Positions 1 to 7,156 of a DNA stretch of 34,448 nt are shown one piece after another. Under the pieces are notes generated by a model, which worked only from the letters and a program-made list of their open reading frames with translations, made no database searches and was not told the origin of the DNA. A program made the translations under genes and the position numbers. Source of the stretch: Clostridiales bacterium (GTDB lineage Bacteria; Bacillota; Clostridia; Christensenellales; Pumilibacteraceae); NCBI GenBank assembly GCA_031276725.1, contig JAISMM010000008.1, positions 1 through 34,448 on the forward strand. Reading direction: 5' to 3'. The first letter of the stretch is position 1; each line of letters starts with the position of its first letter.

Positions 1-542
1 TTCACTCCCGATATATCAAGGCTCATCCACGTGCGGAACGGCTCGAACTGTAAAAGTCGGTACAGCAGTCCCGTAAAAGCGTAGTCAAAGTTGTGTTGCG
101 GCGCGGCGTGATCGCGGGCGCGGAACTGTACAAACCTCTTCAAATCCGCGTTGTCGCTATCTTTTAGGTATTCCGCAAAATCCTTTATGCAACGCTTATA
201 ATAACTTTGTAAGCTCTGCGAAGCCCGCATTTCGCCCGCGTTGAGCCGCTTCACAAAATCGGGAAAGCAAGCCATAATCGCGCCGATTGCAAACCTTATC
301 TCCCGCCGTTCAAAGAATAAGTTCGAACGCGGAGAATAAACGGGCACGCCGTTACCCTCCAAAAAGTCGGCAAGCGCTTTCGCTCTGTCGTGCTTGACCG
401 AACGAAACAAAAACGCTATTTGATTGAGGTCGGCTATCTTTCCCGACGCTTTCGGCGCGACCCTTCCCGTTTTAATCAATCCTTCCACAATTCTCTCCGA
501 TGCTCTGCGAGCGGTAAAAAGTTTTCGCCCAAAAGGTCGCTC
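1..542 (-). pseudogene. UvrD/Rep-type helicase fragment, 5' truncated
   Basis: An open frame of about 180 codons runs on the minus strand from the base after the oxidoreductase stop codon to the window edge, in the same frame. It contains 'LNQIAFLFRSVKHDRAKALA' and then 'GVPVYSPRSNLFFERREIR', which resemble the C-terminal RecA-like half of superfamily I (UvrD/Rep/PcrA-like) DNA helicases found in Bacillota. The front of such a protein, with the Walker A motif and several hundred residues, is absent: the frame starts at a stop codon, has no ATG with a ribosome binding site, and nothing helicase-like lies beyond the oxidoreductase. The part past base 1 is not visible. It is read as a gene truncated by rearrangement; an assembly join is the alternative. 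Family assignment is from recognition of the motifs. Confidence 0.7.
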
Positions 543-1844
543 TTATATAAGCGCGCCGTGCGACTTTAATAAAGTCCGCAACTCCCCGACGGGCACGTCG
601 ATAGCCGCCTTTTTGCCCTTTACCGCCAGCGCGGCGGCGATACCCGCGGCCTCGCCTATGCACGAGGTTATCGGCATTATTCTGATTGCCGCGTGCGCCT
701 CGTGCGTCGAGCAAATCGGTCTGCCCGCGACTATTAAATTGTCCGCGTTCTGCGGAACAAGGCTGCGGTACGGAATCGTATAGTAGTCGTTGTCGGGTAT
801 GCGTTCGTGGTGCGTTCCCGTGCCGGCCGGATTGTGAATATCGATCTCGTACGTGCCTCTGGCTATGCTGTCGCCGAACTTGCGGACGGACACAAGGTCG
901 TCGCGGCTCAGCTCGTAATGTCCTATAATTCTGCGGCTCTCGCGGATACCCATTTCGGCGCCCGCATTAATAAGTACGGCGTTTTCCATACCCTCGACAT
1001 TCTCTTTTAGAAACCTATACATTTCATAAATCTGTTCCCGCGCTTCCGTCTCGCCGGCCGTGCGGTCGATAACGTTCGTCGGATCCTTGCCCACAATGCG
1101 GGTGGTATTAAAATGCATTACCCCGTCGGACGGATACCCGACGAATCCGAACGTCAGAATATCCTCGCGCGGATTCTTTATCTTTTTTTCCGCTTGGAAT
1201 TTTTTATACAATTCAAGCGTTTTCGCCGCGTTTTTGTTGTATTTTTCCCAATCGACGTTGCATAATCTAAAACAGGTCGTCATCGGCTGACACAAACCGT
1301 CCGACTCCCTGCCGATATTGTACTCCAAGCCCGCAAAGGCGGTCAAATCGGCGTTGCCCGTCGCGTCGATAAAATAATCCGCTTTAACGTTTATGTTGCC
1401 CGACACGGTCGAAACCGTTACGCTTTTGACCCTGCCGGCGCTAAAATCCACGTCGCCGATAAGCGAATGCAACAATACCGTTACTCCGTATTCTTTAAGC
1501 AGCCTGTCGAGCGCAAGCTTCAAAAGGTCGCCGTTTATATTTTGACCGCAAACGCATTCGGGCTTGCATATGGCCCCGACCCCGGCCAGCTTATTACGCA
1601 AAACCTCGAACAAGCCCTTGTTTGCAAGCTTGCCCGACTCGCCGCTTTCAAAATACGTCATAAAAGGCGTAATCAGCGCGGAGGCGGCCATTCCGCCCAA
1701 AAACCCGTACTTTTCAATAAGCAGTACGTTCATTCCCTCGCGCGCCGCCGCCACCGCCGCCAATGAACCCGCCAGCCCGCCGCCCGCGACTATTACGTCG
1801 CGTTTATCGATTTTAATCCTTTCTTTTAATTCGCTTAACCGCAT
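543..1844 (-). CDS. FAD-dependent oxidoreductase (FAD_oxidored family)
   Basis: A 433-residue flavoprotein, about the usual length for the PF12831-type FAD-dependent oxidoreductases. Residues 17-45 form the FAD-binding Rossmann motif (VIVAGGGLAGSLAA, then LLIEKYGFLGGMA). The segment 'YFIDATGNADLTAFAG' is the second dinucleotide-binding strand of the family, and near the C-terminus 'NLIVAGRPICSTHEAHAAIR' and 'GEAAGIAAALA' form the closing FAD-binding part. The substrate cannot be told; relatives act on varied organic substrates in the cytoplasm. The ATG at 1844 has a GGAG site about 11 bases upstream and a promoter at 1881-1915. The stop codon directly abuts the helicase fragment, so the downstream neighbour is not a functional operon partner. 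Family confident, function unknown. Confidence 0.85.
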   Translation of the reverse strand: MRLSELKERIKIDKRDVIVAGGGLAGSLAAVAAAREGMNVLLIEKYGFLGGMAASALITPFMTYFESGESGKLANKGLFEVLRNKLAGVGAICKPECVCGQNINGDLLKLALDRLLKEYGVTVLLHSLIGDVDFSAGRVKSVTVSTVSGNINVKADYFIDATGNADLTAFAGLEYNIGRESDGLCQPMTTCFRLCNVDWEKYNKNAAKTLELYKKFQAEKKIKNPREDILTFGFVGYPSDGVMHFNTTRIVGKDPTNVIDRTAGETEAREQIYEMYRFLKENVEGMENAVLINAGAEMGIRESRRIIGHYELSRDDLVSVRKFGDSIARGTYEIDIHNPAGTGTHHERIPDNDYYTIPYRSLVPQNADNLIVAGRPICSTHEAHAAIRIMPITSCIGEAAGIAAALAVKGKKAAIDVPVGELRTLLKSHGALI

Positions 1845-1880
1845 TTTTTTGCCGCTCCGATAAAATATTTTGCTACCTAC

Positions 1881-1915
1881 ATTATATCATATCCGCTAAA
1901 ATTTTCCTATGTCAA
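1881..1915 (-). promoter_or_regulatory. SigA-type promoter of the FAD oxidoreductase
   Basis: On the minus strand TTGACA lies at 1910-1915 and, 18 bases on, TATGAT at 1886-1891. An overlapping TATAAT with an upstream TG (extended -10) sits at 1881-1886. Either hexamer would place the start of transcription roughly 30 bases before the oxidoreductase ATG. Confidence 0.6.
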
Positions 1916-2077
1916 AAATCCATATTTTTATGCACGATATAGACTTTCTATCGATTAAACGACAAGTCATCGCTCTGTGTCGGCTATTTGGTCTATGGAA
2001 TAAAGTTTACTCTTTGCCCCCACCGTTTAGCGGTATTCTACGCACTTCCAGGACATAAAAAGGTTTGTAGAATCGTA

Positions 2078-2344
2078 TCAGCTTGCTTTCGGGCGAAACG
2101 GGATATGCTTTTCGTGATTTATATAATCTATCTCACCGCGCCGACAAGCCCTTATCATCTCGGCTAATTGCGGGCAATGCCGCGCATCCTTGCCATTTTT
2201 CTTGTCGGCACAAATTCCGGCGAACTCGGCATTCGGGTCGTTCTCTATAACGGACTTATAATATTCCGTCTGCCCTATGAGCGAATGCTCCTCCGTTAAC
2301 GTCAAAACTCTCGCGTAGCCGCATTTTCTTATTTTATTCTTCAT
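2078..2344 (-). pseudogene. Serine recombinase N-terminal remnant, catalytic serine lost
   Basis: An 88-residue frame beginning at the ATG at 2344, chosen because a GGAGAT site lies about 8 bases upstream; the frame can be extended to 2401 but without a better start. The product resembles the first 80 or so residues of large serine recombinases of Bacillota: a 'GYARV' strand, a 'QTEYYKSVI' helix, 'FAGICADK' and an 'EMIRACRRGEIDYI' helix. In active members YARV is followed by the nucleophilic serine; here it is followed by Leu14. The frame stops shortly after the point where 'KSISRFARN' would be expected, so the rest of the catalytic domain and the DNA-binding part are gone. Best read as a dead remnant of a mobile element, next to an IS30 fragment. 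A small repurposed protein is possible because start and binding site look intact. Confidence 0.6.
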
Positions 2345-2449
2345 ATGATTATCTCCGTTCGGTTGTGTCCGACGCCCGGCGTTTCGGGTGCTTCGGGGCA
2401 AAACTTTTTTAGAAAACGCATTGCTTCCGCATCATAATTTTCGCCGGAT

Positions 2450-2683
2450 ATGATAATCGGCGAATTGAAGTTACAAAAACATAATTTCGAGGTGCCTGTA
2501 TGCATAAAAAAGTTATATAATTACATAGAGAAAGGGCTTTTAAGGGTGAAAAACATAGATTTATCACTAAAATGCCGCAAAAAACCTAAAATACAACTAA
2601 TTCGCCGACACAAACGTATTGCGGGTAGGAGCATAGACGAATGTTCGCCGGAGGTAGGGTTGCGAACGGAATTCGGACATTAG
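2450..2683 (+). pseudogene. IS30-family transposase fragment
   Basis: A 77-codon frame whose middle, 'KKLYNYIEKGLLRVKNIDLS' followed by 'RRHKRIAGRSIDECSPEVG', matches the region just before the DDE catalytic core of IS30-type transposases (typical form: TLYNYI..GLL..KNIDLP.K.R). The frame ends at 'TEFGH', where an intact enzyme would continue into W-E-x-D with the first catalytic aspartate. The N-terminal helix-turn-helix and the whole DDE core are absent, against roughly 340 residues in a complete transposase. No terminal inverted repeats were found. It is a decayed insertion next to the recombinase remnant. Confidence 0.65.
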
Positions 2684-2708
2684 AAAACTCCGAATAAGCG
2701 GGGCGGTT

Positions 2709-3248
2709 TTACGGCGTTCCCGACAAATTTTGCGACGATTCAAGGGTGTTTTGCGGCGGTTCGAGGGTGCTTTGGGGTGATTCGGGGGAGCTTTGGGGCG
2801 CGGCGGTTACTTTTGGCAGCTTGACGGCAAACTTTTTTGTTCTTTTGCCGAATTCCAATTTAACGGTGCGCGGCGAATCGGGCGAGGCGACGGACGCGCG
2901 GATATAGCTACCCCCGCGTTCGACGAGGATTTTTTTGACGAGCGCGGGCTTGAACGTTCCGCACGTTTCGCCGTTTGCCGTAACGACGCCGCCGTCGTTA
3001 GATAAAGCGATTTCTAAAAGCGTGCCTTTTTTGGGCAGCGCGCCCGAGCCGTCGACCATAACGGTCATAGTATTGTCGGGCAGCGGAGGCGCGGCGGGAA
3101 GCTCCTCGATTATGTCCGCGCGTATTTGAGCGACGGAGACGACCGAGCGCCCCGACGCGTCGGTTATCGAATAGCCGCTAAACTCGTCGTCGTTATCGTC
3201 GTCGACGTAAAGCCCCTCGCGATCGTTTTCGTCATAAAAGTTTCTCAC
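2709..3248 (-). CDS. Hypothetical protein with acidic N-terminus and Ser/Pro/Gln-rich tail
   Basis: A 179-residue protein of unrecognised family. The N-terminus is acidic (DDDNDDE at about 17-23), the middle (about residues 60-145) alternates short hydrophobic strands with charged turns and is probably a small beta-rich domain, and the last 30 residues are a low-complexity tail with repeats of the type PQSTLEPPQN/TLESSQN. No signal peptide or membrane segment is visible, so a cytoplasmic location is likely. The start is GTG at 3248, preceded by GAGGA about 9 bases upstream. A near-perfect promoter lies about 40 bases further upstream, so the gene is probably transcribed alone and strongly. 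Function unknown. Confidence 0.7.
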   Translation of the reverse strand: MRNFYDENDREGLYVDDDNDDEFSGYSITDASGRSVVSVAQIRADIIEELPAAPPLPDNTMTVMVDGSGALPKKGTLLEIALSNDGGVVTANGETCGTFKPALVKKILVERGGSYIRASVASPDSPRTVKLEFGKRTKKFAVKLPKVTAAPQSSPESPQSTLEPPQNTLESSQNLSGTP

Positions 3249-3284
3249 AATAATTTTCCTCGTCGGCAGTGTATGTATGTTTTT

Positions 3285-3313
3285 ATTATATACTATTTTG
3301 GGACTGTTGTCAA
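3285..3313 (-). promoter_or_regulatory. Consensus SigA promoter of the gene at 2709-3248
   Basis: Minus-strand TTGACA (3308-3313), 17-base spacer, TATAAT (3285-3290): an exact match to the housekeeping consensus. It lies immediately after the stop codon of the upstream DUF4238-like gene and separates the two into different transcription units. Confidence 0.85.
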
Positions 3314-3316
3314 GAT

Positions 3317-4381
3317 TTAAGCGAATTCGTTATTAACAACTATAATCTTTCTGCAATTTAGCGAATATTTTTGGGCGAATTCCAATTCCTCGTCTTTTAA
3401 ATATATAAACTCGTCGCCGTCCTCATAAAATATCGAATTGAACAACTGAATAAGGAAATCCGGAATGTTGCTGATTTTTACCGCCGCTTTATCTTGCTCC
3501 CGGCTTGTACATACAGATTCCGAGCAATCTTTTAAAAAAGATTCACGATACGAGCAAAACAATTCAGACTCCGAGTCAAACTCGTTATAACGACCGAGTA
3601 TTTCCGATATATGCGAATCTATCGGCCCATGTCCTCCATATGTGGCACCAAAACGAATTTTTGTATATTCAAATGTTTCCTTGTCGTAATAGTATTCCGA
3701 TTTTACTAGCAGTAGTGCCGTCCTGGGTGAAATCGGCGTGTAACAATATAAGTAATCGCTGTCCATCGTATTTTCTATTATCGAACAAACATTTGAAACG
3801 CAAATCTTGCTTGTTTCGCTTCGAAATATACAAAGGTGCTGTCCTCGTGTAAAAACAGACGATTGTTCCGCATTGTATATGGCGTCCAAACTGCCGCAAA
3901 CCTTATTATCTGGCAGCTTCTTTATTCTTTCAAAATCGTCGATAATCATATTCGTCAGTACGACAGCATCTTTTTGCGTCGCAACTCTCGGAACACCTAT
4001 ACCATAATTGTTACTTCTGTATACTTTGGATTGATCATCCTTTATAACTTCCGTTGTGTTATGTTGGCGACAAGCACACAGAGCGACATAAAGTTTCAGC
4101 AACTCTATCTCTTTTCGGTTAAGCAAAATTGAACTTTCGGCTTCGTCTATTTTTTTTATCAGATCGCCGATATATACTTCAAAGAGCTCAATTCTGTTTT
4201 CCAATTCGTCATTAGGTTCGCCGAGCGAATAATAATATTTTATAGTAAAAGTGCTGTTTTTCTCTCGCCTCAGCTTTATTCGATGAGATTGTTTTTTCGA
4301 CTTATTAAAAATTTTACCGTCAAATGCGGCCCACTTTTTGATATGTAGCCATGGATAAATATGATTGTATTGTTTTTCCAT
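3317..4381 (-). CDS. DUF4238-like protein
   Basis: A 354-residue protein, visibly A+T richer than its neighbours. The N-terminus (YNHIYPWLHIKKWA) and the helical stretch at about 55-110 (ELENRIELFEVYIGDLIKKI, then NRKEIELLKLYVALCACRQ) resemble DUF4238 proteins, which begin with an H-Y-x-P-x-F-x-L-like motif and carry an 'iE..la.iE' helix. DUF4238 members are cytoplasmic proteins of unknown role, scattered among bacteria and often found in accessory regions. There is no signal peptide or membrane helix. The ATG at 4381 has AGGAG about 8 bases upstream. The base composition and setting suggest acquisition by transfer. The family call rests on weak similarity; an unrelated hypothetical is possible. 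Confidence 0.6.
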   Translation of the reverse strand: MEKQYNHIYPWLHIKKWAAFDGKIFNKSKKQSHRIKLRREKNSTFTIKYYYSLGEPNDELENRIELFEVYIGDLIKKIDEAESSILLNRKEIELLKLYVALCACRQHNTTEVIKDDQSKVYRSNNYGIGVPRVATQKDAVVLTNMIIDDFERIKKLPDNKVCGSLDAIYNAEQSSVFTRGQHLCIFRSETSKICVSNVCSIIENTMDSDYLYCYTPISPRTALLLVKSEYYYDKETFEYTKIRFGATYGGHGPIDSHISEILGRYNEFDSESELFCSYRESFLKDCSESVCTSREQDKAAVKISNIPDFLIQLFNSIFYEDGDEFIYLKDEELEFAQKYSLNCRKIIVVNNEFA

Positions 4382-4399
4382 CGTTATAACTCCTATGTA

Positions 4400-5095
4400 C
4401 TACTTAATTTTTAGCGAATTCAAGTGCTCTTTCCGTTCGGGCGTTATGCGGAAGCTCTCGCGCGCTTTTTGAATCGCCTTGTTGTGAACGAATTTTGAGA
4501 ACGCGCGGCGCGTCAAAAATCCGAGGGCGGCGTCGTAGTGGTAAACGAGCGCGACGGACAGCGCCCACGCGATAGCCATATCGACGTAGTAACGGCCTTG
4601 CTCCAAATCCGCCGTAATATTAAGCGATTCGACGGCTTGCGCGGTATCGTTAAAGCGGCAGTCCATCAAAAAGATTACAAGGCACCGAACCTCGAACTCG
4701 CCGCCCCTATCGGCGGTTTTCTTAAAAAATTCGAGGGCGGCGGCGTTTTCGACGGGACGCGAAAATCTTTTTGCAAACGCCGAGATAACCGTGTCGACGT
4801 GTCCCCAATTATCGAACAACGCCGTAAGCGGCTCCAAATAGCCGAGCGTTTTATTAAGCGGCAGCTTGGCGGCGGCAAGCGCGAGTCCGTAAAGCAAAAT
4901 ATGCTCGTATGTATCGAGCCGCGCCGTATCGAAGTAGCCGCCCGGCTCCTTGGCGATTTCGTTAGCGAGCCGCCTTATGTCGCCCGCCTTTGCGCCCGTC
5001 ATCGGGTATTTTGTAAAAATCAGCTTTTCGGCAAACGCCTTGTTGCCGTTCTCCGCCGCCGTTTTTAGCCGTTTTTCTATGTCGTCGTCGTTCAT
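4400..5095 (-). CDS. DNA alkylation repair protein, AlkD-like
   Basis: A 231-residue all-helical protein of the HEAT-repeat DNA glycosylase family (PF08713). These enzymes excise positively charged alkylated purines such as 3- and 7-methyl adducts without flipping the base. Visible family features are 'NWGHVDTV' with Trp97 and Asp101 in the position of the catalytic aspartate, 'FEVRCLVIFLMD' with Arg137, 'YYVDMAIAWALSVA' with Trp177, and the C-terminal 'NKAIQKARESFRI'. Length is normal for the family. The ATG at 5095 has AAAGGAG about 7 bases upstream. The gene sits 18 bases before the DUF4238-like gene in the same direction and could share a transcript. Soluble, cytoplasmic; assignment fairly sure. 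Confidence 0.85.
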   Translation of the reverse strand: MNDDDIEKRLKTAAENGNKAFAEKLIFTKYPMTGAKAGDIRRLANEIAKEPGGYFDTARLDTYEHILLYGLALAAAKLPLNKTLGYLEPLTALFDNWGHVDTVISAFAKRFSRPVENAAALEFFKKTADRGGEFEVRCLVIFLMDCRFNDTAQAVESLNITADLEQGRYYVDMAIAWALSVALVYHYDAALGFLTRRAFSKFVHNKAIQKARESFRITPERKEHLNSLKIK

Positions 5096-5329
5096 TTTTG
5101 TTTCTCCTTTGCAAGAATTAGAATGCTTATTGTTTGATGCGGCTATCGCTTTGAAAAAAGTTTGCTTTAATACGTAGTTCTTTTAATCGGCTGTTTCTTA
5201 ATAATTGAACCACCCCGCCGCTAACGCGGCACCCCTCCCCGGAGGGGAATTCACCGAGGGCGGCTTGATAATTTTTCCGTTTGACAATCCCTCTTGATAG
5301 TTTGCCGGGCGCTCTCGGCGCGGCTCTTG

Positions 5330-5466
5330 AATTCCCCTCTATGGAGGGGTGGCGGCGAACGCCGACGGGGTGGTTGATTGTTTTTGTAGGCGGTTTATAG
5401 AGGCGATAGTGCAAAAACCCTTACCACCCCGCCGCTAACGCGGCACCCCCTCCACAGAGGGGAATT
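5330..5466. repeat. Inverted repeat pair 1 (137 bp extended palindrome)
   Basis: A reverse unit (5330-5375), a 46-nt spacer (5376-5421) and a forward unit (5422-5466). The spacer carries its own GTTTTTG and CAAAAAC inverted arms, so almost the whole element can fold into a single long imperfect hairpin. Confidence 0.85.
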
Positions 5467-5523
5467 ATAGAGGCGAGGCACTCCATAGATGGGAATTTTG
5501 GGAATTCGCCGAGGGCGGCGAGC

Positions 5524-5659
5524 AATTCCCCTCTATGGAGGGGTGGCGGCGAACGCCGACGGGGTGGTTGACTGTTTTTGTAGGCGGTTTATAGAGGCGG
5601 TAGTGCAAAAACCCTTACCACCCCGCCGCTAACGCGGCATCCCTCCACAGAGGGGAATT
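5524..5659. repeat. Inverted repeat pair 2 (136 bp extended palindrome)
   Basis: Same architecture as the pair at 5330: reverse unit 5524-5569, 46-nt spacer 5570-5615 nearly identical to the first, forward unit 5616-5659. Confidence 0.85.
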
Positions 5660-5747
5660 ATAGAGGCGAGGCACTCCATAGATGGGAATTATAGAGGCGA
5701 GGCACTCCACAGAGGGGAATTTTGGGGAATCACCGAGCGCGGCGGAC

Positions 5748-5863
5748 AATTCCCCTCTATGGAGGGGTGGCGGCGAACGCCGACGGGGTGGTTGACTGTT
5801 TTTGTAGGCGGTTTATAGAGGCGGCAGTGTAAAAACCCTTACCACCCCGGCGCTAACGCGGCA
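5748..5863. repeat. Inverted repeat pair 3, right arm truncated
   Basis: Reverse unit 5748-5793 and the same 46-nt spacer (5794-5839), followed by a forward unit that keeps only its first stem-loop. The second half is replaced by a different hairpin module. Confidence 0.8.
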
Positions 5864-5933
5864 CGAACCGAGCCGTCAAACGGCGGAGCCGTTTGTAGGG
5901 CGTGTGAGCTTGCGAGCTAAGCCCGTCAACAAG
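5864..5933. repeat. Accessory hairpin module of the repeat family
   Basis: Contains the stem CAAACGGC-GGA-GCCGTTTG (8 bp, 3-base loop) followed by a smaller GCTTGCGAGC hairpin-like sequence. It replaces the second half of a standard unit. Related copies occur at about 6932-6977 and 29148-29208. Confidence 0.7.
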
Positions 5934-6215
5934 GCGAGGCACTCCCCGGAGGGGAATTTTGGGGATTCGCCGAGGGCGGCGAGCAAACAACCACCCCGCC
6001 GCTAACGCGGCACCCCTCCACAGAGGGGAATTATAGAGGCGAGGCACTCCATAGATGGGAATTTTGGAAATTCGCCGAGTGCGGCGAGCAAACAACCACC
6101 CCGCCGCTAACGCGGCACCCCTCCACAGAGGGGAATTATAGAGGCGAGGCACTCCCCGGAGGGGAATTTTGGGGATTCGCCGAGCGCGGCGGACAAGCAA
6201 CCCCGGCGGCAATCT

Positions 6216-6725
6216 TTAACCGCCGCTTACGTCTTTAAGACGCTTGCGTTCCTTTAAATTTTGAATGCAGATTTTGATAAGTTTACCGTACATGATACAA
6301 GTAGCTATAACGCCCGCCGTAAATAAGGTCGAAAAAACTATTGATATCGTTAATAAAAACCATCCGTTTGAAGCACGTTTACCAACCGGTATACTGTGTC
6401 CTTTGCCGTCGATATAAATCGATATTGTTTTGCCGATATATGCTTTTGCCTTATCATACCCGTTCACTCCCGAAACTCCCACGCCATAATATAGAACCCC
6501 GTTTTCATAGTGTTCATAACATACATCTTTCAAGTTATTATTCCTACCGCCTTCACTACGAATTTGCGTTAATTGCACATCTATAATCGTTCCGGAAATA
6601 ATCGCATCTTGCTGACCTTTTACATCAATGTATCCGTTAATGCTAGCGTATGCACCGAGGCCTGTCATAATAAGTATGACTCCCGTCAAAAATGCTGTTA
6701 ATAAAAATGCTCGCAACATATCCAT
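6216..6725 (-). CDS. DUF3592-like small membrane protein
   Basis: A 169-residue protein with two membrane helices, at about residues 5-28 and 122-146, the latter followed by a basic Lys/Arg-rich end. Between them is an extracytoplasmic domain of about 90 residues ending in 'YIGKTISIYIDGKGHSIPVG', which resembles the 'vG..v.vyydP.nP' strand of DUF3592 proteins. Function unknown. A paralogue lies at 21121-21642 with the same 'IGK-IYIDGKG' core; both are A+T rich islands flanked by the palindromic repeats. The ATG at 6725 has GAGG about 8 bases upstream. The stop codon falls just at the edge of repeat island A. Family call moderate. Confidence 0.7.
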   Translation of the reverse strand: MDMLRAFLLTAFLTGVILIMTGLGAYASINGYIDVKGQQDAIISGTIIDVQLTQIRSEGGRNNNLKDVCYEHYENGVLYYGVGVSGVNGYDKAKAYIGKTISIYIDGKGHSIPVGKRASNGWFLLTISIVFSTLFTAGVIATCIMYGKLIKICIQNLKERKRLKDVSGG

Positions 6726-6795
6726 AGCCTTTACCTCGTTAAAATTTTATCGATTTGTTTGTGTCTTTGTAAAACCCGTCCGTTTTAGTACCGGG

Positions 6796-7144
6796 AACCA
6801 CCCCGCCGCTAACGCGCCACCCCTCCCCGGAGGGGAATTTTGGGAATTCGCCGAGTGCGGCGGACAATTCCCCTCTATGGAGGGGAATTATAGAGGCGAG
6901 GCGAGCAAACAACCCCGCCGCTAACGCGGCACGAATCGAGCCGTCAAACGGCGGAGCCGTTTGTAGGGCGTGCGAGCAATTCCCCTCTATGGAGGGGTGG
7001 CGGCGAACGCCGACGGGGTGGTTGACTGTTTTTGTAGGCGGTTTATAGAGGCGGCAGTGTAAAAACCCTTACCACCCCGCCGCTAACGCGGCACCCCTCC
7101 ACAGAGGGGAATTATAGAGGCGAGGCACTCCATAGAGGGGAATT
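6796..7144. repeat. Palindromic repeat island B
   Basis: A gene-free stretch holding a forward unit (6796-6839), a half unit with the second hairpin only (about 6866-6889), a copy of the accessory CAAACGGC/GCCGTTTG hairpin (about 6932-6977), a complete inverted pair (6978-7113: reverse unit 6978-7023, 46-nt spacer 7024-7069, forward unit 7070-7113) and one 30-bp filler. It ends a few bases after the gpmI stop codon. Confidence 0.88.
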
Positions 7145-7156
7145 TTTTGCGGATTT

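Larger units (their letters stand above)
5208..6200. repeat. Palindromic repeat island A (REPIN-like array)
   Basis: About 1 kb without a credible gene, filled by at least nine copies of a 44-46 bp unit. The forward form reads AACCACCCC, stem-loop 1, ACCCCTC, loop, GAGGGGAATT. Copies: forward at 5208-5251, 5422-5466, 5616-5659, 5840-5863 (partial), 5989-6032 and 6094-6137; reverse at 5330-5375, 5524-5569 and 5748-5793. Between them lies a 30-bp filler beginning ATAGAGGCGAGGCACTCC and ending GGGAATT. Pairs start at 5330, 5524 and 5748, giving a higher-order period of 194 bp, with one extra 30-bp filler in the third interval. Open frames here are rich in Arg/Pro from the repeat and are not genes. 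Confidence 0.9.

Noticed and set aside
5376..5421. Palindromic pairs as bidirectional intrinsic terminators
   Set aside because: T5 tracts exist in the spacer but lie about a dozen bases beyond the stems rather than directly after them, and several copies sit upstream of genes as well as downstream.
5208..6200. CRISPR array
   Set aside because: Repeat units alternate in orientation, and the sequence between them is itself repeated rather than unique; no cas gene is present.
5853..6212. A 119-codon frame with repeated RGVPRLYNSPLWRGAALAAGW-like text
   Set aside because: Translation of the palindromic DNA repeats, not a protein. Similar frames at 5127-5414, 20529-20932 and 28812-29153 were dropped for the same reason.
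5208..7144. Integron attC cassette array, suggested by stem-loops containing GTTAGC/GCTAAC
   Set aside because: No RYYYAAC/GTTRRRY core pairs, no cassette genes between units and no integron integrase in the window.
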